Part shown: one piece after another, positions 59,001 through 64,000 of the stretch
How the letters are laid out: the number at the start of each line of letters is the position of its first letter
How positions within the stretch are numbered: position 1 is the first letter of the stretch
DNA from: Parelaphostrongylus tenuis
Taxonomy: Eukaryota; Nematoda; Chromadorea; Rhabditida; Metastrongylidae
NCBI GenBank assembly: GCA_019055375.1
Contig: JAHQIW010003830.1
Span: forward strand, 62,001 to 126,000
Direction of reading: 5' to 3'
Length of the DNA stretch: 64,000 nucleotides
Position numbers and translations under genes: made by a program
The notes under the pieces: model-generated
Seen by the model: only the letters and a program-made list of their open reading frames with translations
Databases searched by the model: none
Told to the model about the DNA's origin: nothing

Positions 59001-60838
59001 TTTTTGCTCTCGGGACAATTCCATTTTGAAGAAAAAGTGTAGGTGTTATGTATCAAAAAAACCACAAGAGGATACTCTGTGTGGTAATAAAAACTCAAAA
59101 AATAATCAAGAATACGAAAAGATCAGGAGAATTTCTCACCAATCCAAAAAAGTTTAATGCTCACAAAATAGGAATGAGAGCGAACTAATAAGTAATTCAA
59201 TACAAAACTGTTCAAAAACATTTGGACTCGAGAAATTGTGCAGTGACATTGTAGAGCTTTTTTCCTACTTCAGTTCTCGAAAGATATCAGAAGTAAGAAT
59301 TGTAGAGGTCAGTATTCCCGACGCAGGCGACAAGATGATGAAGTATGATGGTTTTGAGCGCTAAGCTTTTTTAAAAGAAGGACGACCGAGAACTGAATAG
59401 AAAAAAAGCATTACTACGGAAAACCTATAACAACGAAGAGCTTTGGAGACGTAAGAGAACTTCGGAAATCTTCACAATCAACGTTTTTTTTTACGGAATC
59501 ATTTAGAACAATGAAAAGCTTCCAGAGCGATGGTTATGATATCATTTAATGGGATAGCTCATAGAAAACCAAATATCTTGGCAATGAAATAGCTGTAGAA
59601 AACAATAAATCCTGTCAGCTTGTCTGTTATCTCAAACTTCGAAGAGCTGTCTAATATCAGATTTGAGAGATGTGGTATTGAAATTGGTTTATTGCTCTGT
59701 GAGTTCTGGAAAGCAAGTCGGGTATCTACTTTTAGAAGAAGTCAAACTCTTTCTCAAATTGACTAAGAATGTTGAGGCCGGATCTGAGCTGCATTTGAGT
59801 CATTCAAAACATACAAGAACTTTATCGTCATTTTATTGAATGAAACTTTTTAATAACAAAGAAAACGAGTAACGAGAGTTTATCATCTCCATAAATAACT
59901 GACTGAGTCGAAATTTTGCAGTGTCTTCATATCTTATTTCTGTGATAAGAAGAGACAGAAGAAAAGCTTTCAAATATATCAACACAGAATACGTCATACT
60001 GATGCAAAAAGTCCAAATTCTACAATTTGCACAATTAATTGTTGAAGAGATAAATCTGTCCGGAGATGACAATCACGTGATTGACATGACACTCATCACT
60101 TACACATGAATTATTTTAGCTAAAGAGTTCACTTATATTACCCACCTCCACCTATAGATCCTAGGGGAGATAACAAAATATGAGAAGCTTCATACTTGAT
60201 AAATTATCAGTATTTGGCACTGATTTGAATATCGAATAGGACATAACGTCTACTGCGAAGCGGTAAATTAGTGATCAAACATTTTTTCTAGGTACACCTG
60301 TTCCACATTCACCGTCATTTTCGAATCATCTCGTGCAAATCGGCAACTCTAACTCTTCACTAGATTCGAAACGTCACTCTCTTAGAGCGGACCGACCAAG
60401 ACGGGTTGATGCTCAGAACGAGGAAGAAACACTCCTCGAAAAGAACATCGACAGAGTGGGCGCAGAAAAATTGCTTGAAAGTCGGAGTCTAGGTGATTTC
60501 CTGCTCAGGTCAGGTTATATCGCATCTGCTTCTTGATCGGATTTCTTTTCGCCTTCTTTGTTAGCGGCTGTTGTAATACTGGTGTGGAAATTCAGCCATT
60601 TATTAATGATCGTTGTAGATCTCGAGGGGAAGGCAGCGCTGCGTTGTCGCTGCGAGGAGCTTCTGGTGTTCTACATATAAAACTCGAGCGACGAGGCGAT
60701 AAGTGGGTGATCGGCGAGGGTCCATGCTTCCGTTCTATCTCTTCGGCTGTTCACTACTACCGACGCCATCCACTGCCAATCAGAGGCTCTGATCATCTTC
60801 TGCTAAATGCCTCCCTCACCAATACTGTCCGTTTATAG
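50034..60838 (+). CDS. SHB/SHD/SHE/SHF-type SH2 adaptor protein (5' probably incomplete)
   Basis: Exons 50034-50197, 55708-55863, 60292-60508 and 60619-60838 (stop TAG) agree in phase and give about 251 residues. The first follows acceptor ttctttcag and includes RSPSPYVFCGSL. The second carries EEDHYDTPWEFL, like the tyrosine motif YDxPWE before the SH2 of SHB-family adaptors. The third is Ser/Arg-rich and enters the SH2 domain. The SH2 spans about the last 100 residues: AEKLLE, the phosphate-binding strand GDFLLRSR (Arg present), ALSLRGASGVLHIKL, then SSAVHYYRRHPLPIRG and SDHLLL close to the C-terminus, as in SHB. The usual Trp/Tyr-His-Gly at the SH2 start is replaced by LLEKNI. These adaptors dock phosphotyrosines of receptor kinases. 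A start at ATG 50092 is possible, but the frame is open to the acceptor, so an upstream exon is likely. The first-to-second exon link is less sure than the rest. Confidence 0.78.
51941..53187 (-). pseudogene. Coding-like minus-strand fragments inside an SHB-gene intron
   Basis: Four segments look like exons. 53187-53110 (acceptor ttcacag, donor TGG|GTAAGT) reads SGLGEQATSELFENQFWF then IEFEYNRW. 53044-52973 (acceptor cctacag, donor AAAAG|GTAAGT) reads FFPHLPYSWYDEVVDEILL. 52198-52152 (acceptor aaaacag, donor GAAAG|GTAAGT) reads VLVLRETSPTYFTRE. About 52120-51941 reads SVFENSKDLGRVGPPSTFF then MTLDYKTGFEFSKKDEV. Splice sites are good, yet the first pair is out of phase across a 65-base intron, and the second pair resumes only 24-33 bases after a donor. 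Either this is a decaying gene, there are base errors, or pieces are missing. No family was recognised. Confidence 0.4.
52510..52948 (-). other. GC-rich open stretch between the fragments
   Basis: Two minus ORFs abut. 52948-52694 starts MTMCRCKCKERRG, has HHEFAYYGRRGL and ends in a stop. 52693-52516 can follow acceptor caattag and reads LFDGHLHIRSVSSHMCYKF to a stop. The first is compositionally unlike its neighbours and may be an inserted repeat. The second is more exon-like. Neither could be joined in phase with both neighbours. Confidence 0.3.
53190..55707. other. Rest of SHB-gene intron, no supported gene
   Basis: Several 60-80 codon ORFs on both strands (53279-53518, 53469-53711, 53669-53920) overlap. 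53280-53720 read on the minus strand gives WIMDEFNLRRKNA-like and other transposase-flavoured pieces, but no family could be named. Nothing else was identified. Confidence 0.35.
55996..56102. repeat. (AT)n microsatellite
   Basis: An imperfect tract of TA-rich words surrounds a pure (AT)n core at about 56048-56096. It sits in the intron after exon 55708-55863 and generates the Tyr/Ile repeat in the ORF at 55966-56223, which is not a gene. Confidence 0.95.
56103..57275. other. Intronic, nothing recognised
   Basis: Intron of the SHB-type gene between exons 55708-55863 and 60292-60508. No exon with matching phase and no repeat of the named families was seen here. A short piece near 57105-57135 (tttgagcgtggtctcaaag) recalls the inner part of the family-A elements. 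Confidence 0.4.
57276..57555 (+). repeat. tRNA-derived SINE
   Basis: Box A (gcgcggcgcagtgattagaag) is followed by a degraded box B (ggttgatcac), then cctaagccttccatccc, a catcgataggttaccgtgag segment, a cacttttaacgatg segment and ggtcaacgccgagagcttc, in the family order. It is inserted sense in the long SHB-gene intron. It overlaps the start of the ORF at 57494-57880, which is not treated as a gene. Confidence 0.7.
57556..58756. other. Intronic, nothing recognised
   Basis: AT-rich intron of the SHB-type gene. Apart from the tail of the 57494-57880 ORF, which has no recognised domain, I see no exon or repeat to report. Confidence 0.4.
58757..59148. mobile_element. mariner-derived MITE with internal palindrome
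   Basis: The left end (TTGGGTTGGCAGGGAGTTTT, then CGGACTTTTTCG) is mirrored, with mismatches, by the right end (CGAAAAGATCAGGAG, then TTTCTCACCAATCCAA). TTGGGTTGGCA ends are typical of mariner elements. The interior 58893-59026 is a palindrome with arms of about 60 bp (ggaattgtcc(t/c)gagagc, caaaaacgattgtt) and a loop of about 20. The ORF at 58870-59157 runs through it and is not a transposase. Confidence 0.6.
59149..60291. other. Intronic, nothing recognised
   Basis: Final part of the intron before SHB-gene exon 60292-60508. Overlapping ORFs at 59833-60072 (-) and 59921-60109 (+) have no domain. Nothing else was seen. Confidence 0.4.
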
Positions 60839-61548
60839 CAGTACTACAGAAAGCACAAGCAATACTTATCATGGTATCTATTCCATGACATGATGCTTGC
60901 AACATCGATTTTTTAGTAGAAATTGAAAGAAGTACGGATCCGCCAGCTTTCGATTTTATGTGTCTCTGTGTAAAATTTCCCTGCAGAAAGTACGACTATT
61001 TTGTGTCAGAACTTTCGATCGCTGTCCATCCCGCGTGGCTCATTTTCTTCTCATAAATTGTCGTTATGTGGCTAAGCAATCTTCGATTTCTCCCTATTCC
61101 AACTTCGCCTTTTTTTGTACATAAATTTGATGATATGCATAATAAAATATGGTATATCTGTGTTGGAAAGGATGAATTTGAAACATTACTTATTCCATTC
61201 GTTCAGGAGAAATATGGTTAAGTCAGAAAACATACGAATCCTTTCATTCGAACTTCACGGGAATTAGAAAGGCACGTTTGAGCTTAAAATATTCGATTAG
61301 AGAGAGGTTTCGGTGAATTATAAATAGATTTCAACACCCAAACGAAGCTTGTCATTTTTTCGTCGTTAAACTTTAGTGATAATAAACGGGAGCCACAATT
61401 ATTTTCCCTCTAAGTTCATTGATCCTGATTAGAGCTTTAGAATAGTTTATATAGTGAATGAGCATGGCTGACACTTCAGTATATTTGGTTTAGGCTTAGG
61501 ACAGTTTAATTAACGAGCGCGACAGAGGGCATCGTAGTTGTCGGGAAG
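60839..61548. other. 3' UTR and flank of SHB-type gene
   Basis: It contains AATAAA at 61141-61146, about 300 bases after the TAG at 60836-60838, which is the likely polyadenylation signal. No other feature was recognised. Confidence 0.55.
61141..61146 (+). terminator. Poly(A) signal of SHB-type gene
   Basis: A canonical AATAAA, 302 bases downstream of the stop codon, within an AT-rich 3' flank. Confidence 0.6.
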
Positions 61549-62059
61549 ATGTCGATACTACTACCGGGCGGCACTCAGCGAAGCGATACCGGAAACATTG
61601 AGTTTTCAGTGAGAAGAAAAAAAATCGAAAAGGATGATATGGTTAGTAGACAGGTGGCAAGTCGTTTCTGATCACAAAAAAATGTCAACGATTTTTTACA
61701 CTATTTAAAATTGAGATTTTCAACAAAGGGGCAGTGCTCTGCATCTACGTTAAGATGTGTGTTCTGCGACTCGTCCGTAGAGCGCTGAACGTCCTACATT
61801 TTTAGTGCTTCCTATAGTTTCACTCTTTGCCCTAAGGTTTCGAAAATTAAAGATAATAAATCGGCCTCAACGTTATTATCACTATTAATATTAATCCATT
61901 ATTATCATTATTGTTATTGTTATTATTATTGACGGTTATAAAAGTGAGCAAGCGGGTATGACAAGAATCTTTCACTAACCTCAATATCCTCTACAGGTCG
62001 ACAGAGATTTGTTTCTACACCAAGGTGACCTTTTACTGGGTTTCTTTCCATTAGCCATG
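61549..62059 (+). CDS. Two candidate 5' exons of an unknown gene
   Basis: ATG at 61549 opens 20 codons (MSILLPGGTQRSDTGNIEFS) to donor TCA|GTGAGA at 61608. An acceptor at 61996 (tctacag) begins 21 codons (VDRDLFLHQGDLLLGFFPL) to donor ATG|GTAAGC at 62059. Both junctions are phase 0. The GDLLLGFFP string faintly recalls the first strand of class C receptor ectodomains (GDIxLGGLFP), but it is too short to decide and no later exon was found. Confidence 0.3.
61896..61932. repeat. (ATT)n-rich tract
   Basis: An imperfect attatt/gttatt trinucleotide run. A similar run (attattattattattt) occurs near 39450. Confidence 0.8.
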
Positions 62060-63232
62060 GTAAGCTATTGATAGATAAGAGATATGCTTATTTTTATGAC
62101 ATTGTTGCAATACTAGTTTATGAAGAGTTCACTACTTGGACGTTGGACGAGCGCTCTACGTAACATGATTTTGCCGGAAACCTGCTTGGTTGAATGGTTG
62201 ATCCTCAAACAAAGTTCATGATTTGCAGAATAAGATAATCTTCGCGAAAGGCATATAAAACGCATTCATGGCGTGAATTATGCAGGTTGTAAAGACCGTT
62301 TCACCCTAATGGCAACCAGTTCCTTTCCTCAGGGTTTCCCCCTTTTCGAAGTTACTCTGCCTACGGGTTGCGAGGACTGGCTGCGAAGTTGATGGATCCT
62401 GCAGTTGTTGCTCTTTTGATACTCTGGACTATTCTACAGAGGCACTCTGAGTTAGGTCTTTCGTAACAAGAACTCTAAGGCCTGGTATGGAACAGGACCA
62501 ATTGGAGTAAAACTTTTGAGCTATCTATCTCGTAACACAGCTGACACGACGGGAGCCAGTCATAATAGCGCTCATTAGTGAGTAATAAACAATCAAACTG
62601 AACCAAATTCTCATTAAAATCATATTCGCTAAGCGTCTTTGCGCTTCCGAATTCTTTTTAGCAGTAATAAATCGAGTCAATCGGTAGAGTCGATCATTCT
62701 CATGATATAAGTCTTCGTCTTCTGAACGAATCGAATTTTAGGGATGGAGCACAGTACGGGAGAAGACTCCTCATTCGGTGGAACTTTTTCATGCAGATAG
62801 TTATCAATTTATTACCAACCGAAATGACTGAATTTTTTTGGGAGGCACTGCTTTTTCTAGCATCTGATATAATTACTAGCTGGCACGGAGCGCAGCAATA
62901 TTTCAAAAACCAAATTCCATTTAATCTTGGCGGGGAATAATCAATATTTACAACCAATGAATGCTGGGATACGAGAAAAACTCGGGTGAGCTTCAAACCC
63001 ACGACCATTCTTTGCAGGTGTCCACATTTATCCATTACACCACCGACGGAGTTGCTCTACCTCTGCCTAAATAAACAATTCCTTGAATAAAATGTAATAA
63101 GAGTCCATTCCATCCACCAAGATCTTATGAAACGTCCTGGCACCTAGTCTTTTCAGAATAATTTCCTCCATTTCTCCTGTCCAAAGTTTACAATACCTTA
63201 TTTCTTGTTTATATAGTCAAGCGCTCTTTCAA
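62060..63232. other. No firm gene; contains tRNA-like remnant
   Basis: 62333-62454 is open on the plus strand after ttcctcag (GFPPFRSYSAYGLRG, then a hydrophobic run), but it is not in phase with the exon ending at 62059. The minus ORF at 62700-63035 is the translation of a tRNA-headed repeat. Confidence 0.35.
62980..63053 (-). pseudogene. tRNA-like remnant
   Basis: On the minus strand AACTCCGTCGGTGGTGTAATGG gives a clear box A. A box-B-like GGGTTTGAAGCTC follows, and ACCCGAGTT can partly pair with the start. It matches the pattern of the other tRNA-headed repeats and is followed by unrelated AT-rich sequence. Confidence 0.45.
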
Positions 63233-63388
63233 ATGGTTTACTGCCTCATTGTGACTGTGACTGGGTGTTTCTTGGTGTCGGACTGCGAAGTACAGCGGGA
63301 TTCAACCTCCAGTAGGGCCAGTCAAGCTGAGAAGAAATTCAACGTTTCCACTCGGGAAGACCAGCTGAAAAAACCGTACCACGAATGA
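63233..63388 (+). CDS. Possible small secreted peptide or first exon
   Basis: ATG at 63233 opens 51 codons to TGA. The start MVYCLIVTVTGCFLV is signal-peptide-like and is followed by a hydrophilic Ser/Lys-rich part (VQRDSTSSRASQAEKK, with one N-glycosylation-type NVS). No family was recognised. It may be the first exon of a gene running out of the window, a real micropeptide gene, or chance. No TATA box or poly(A) signal supports it. Confidence 0.25.
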   Translation: MVYCLIVTVTGCFLVSDCEVQRDSTSSRASQAEKKFNVSTREDQLKKPYHE

Positions 63389-64000
63389 TCGCCGTATTGG
63401 TAGCTACTGGTCGTAAGGTAGTTTCTCTCTGATCCACAAGGACCGGCGAATGCATTAATGTGGTGATGACGCGAGAAAGCTCGCCTAAGCTTACCTCAGA
63501 CTCTAGCGATGAAAACTTATACCAGAACATTTTCATGTGCTCGGCGACGCACATTTCTTGAAGGCGGACCGTCTAAGTATCCAAGTATATAGTTGAGCGC
63601 TATTGCAGGTGTATCTTAAGAATGAAGCCTAAAGCTGTGCACAGATTGCAAGTAGCTAGTAATGATCCTGATCCGTATTCGTAGCGAGGATTGCAAAGTT
63701 GAGGATGATCTGATGAGGTGACAGCACCCCATACGAGGGTATGCACTGAATCGGTGTGTTCACCATTGAGCATTCAGAAAACGGGATCCTGCTTACGCGT
63801 AGTTCAGCTCAATGTTTCGATAACGTGTCATGACTATTTTCAATCTTGGACTGCTCTAAAGTGATCACATGAAACATGCTGTAATCCATTTCTAGGATGG
63901 CATTACTATCCGTGAAGGGAGATTGTTGTGGTATTCACGGTGTTGAGCAAGATACAGCTTTGTTATGGTGTTTCTCTGATTAGATTTGGATAACATCCTA
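63389..64000. other. No supported gene to window end
   Basis: A minus ORF (63339-63554) has no domain. Nothing else could be supported before the window ends. Confidence 0.4.

Noticed and set aside
61997..62059. Class C receptor (glutamate-receptor-like) assignment
   Set aside because: Only about eight residues resemble the motif. That is too short, and no later ectodomain exon was recognised.
62333..62454. Open exon-like stretch after ttcctcag
   Set aside because: It is not in phase with the candidate exon ending at 62059, and no other partner was found.
1..64000. CRISPR arrays, bacterial operons, rRNA genes or integrated viral genomes
   Set aside because: No regularly spaced direct repeats, no compact same-strand gene runs, no rRNA-like blocks and no recognisable viral gene order were seen.

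Overview
The window reads as AT-rich nuclear DNA from a nematode. Coding sequence is split into short exons (25 to about 220 bp) with GT-AG introns of 65 bp to more than 5 kb. At least one gene has a nematode-style trans-splice acceptor just before its ATG, and the intergenic DNA is full of decayed mariner-type transposons, palindromic MITEs and tRNA-derived SINEs. The transposon and repeat mix fits a strongylid (hookworm-like) parasite, but that is an inference from composition, not a proven identification. Almost all long uninterrupted ORFs here are chance or repeat-derived. The real genes appear only when exons are joined by splice sites and intron phase.

Layout. 2986-4438 (+): the last five exons of an FLVCR-type major-facilitator transporter (haem/choline family), with a SINE in one intron. 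5-15 kb: gene-poor and repeat-rich, with family-A inverted repeats, a mariner remnant, a pair of inverted tRNA-like cloverleaves and a decayed copy of a TTAA-type MITE. 15629-27246 (+): a nine-exon gene for an ER-resident FKBP with EF-hands ending in KDEL. Its introns hold a fold-back mariner, a MITE, an internally deleted mariner and a tandem/inverted repeat array. 29156-33969 (+): four phase-consistent exons of an unrecognised Thr/Pro-rich, single-pass membrane protein. 36-45 kb: SINEs, a well-preserved piggyBac-type MITE, the 3' end of an unrecognised minus-strand gene (42421-43067) and one more possible minus-strand exon (39775-39972). 48571-49124 (-): the first two coding exons of a coenzyme A diphosphatase-type Nudix hydrolase. 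50034-60838 (+): four exons of an SHB/SHD/SHE/SHF-type SH2 adaptor, divergent from the Nudix gene. Its 5.5-kb intron contains minus-strand coding-like fragments whose splicing does not resolve cleanly. 61.5-64 kb: only weak candidates.

The genes do not form an operon or common pathway. They are separate housekeeping, secretory and signalling genes set in transposon-rich DNA. Partial genes are stated as such: FLVCR, the Thr-rich gene, the SHB-like gene and the 42-kb minus gene lack identified 5' ends, and the Nudix gene lacks its 3' exons. Coordinates were counted by hand and exon calls rest on reading frame, splice consensus and family resemblance, not on database searches.
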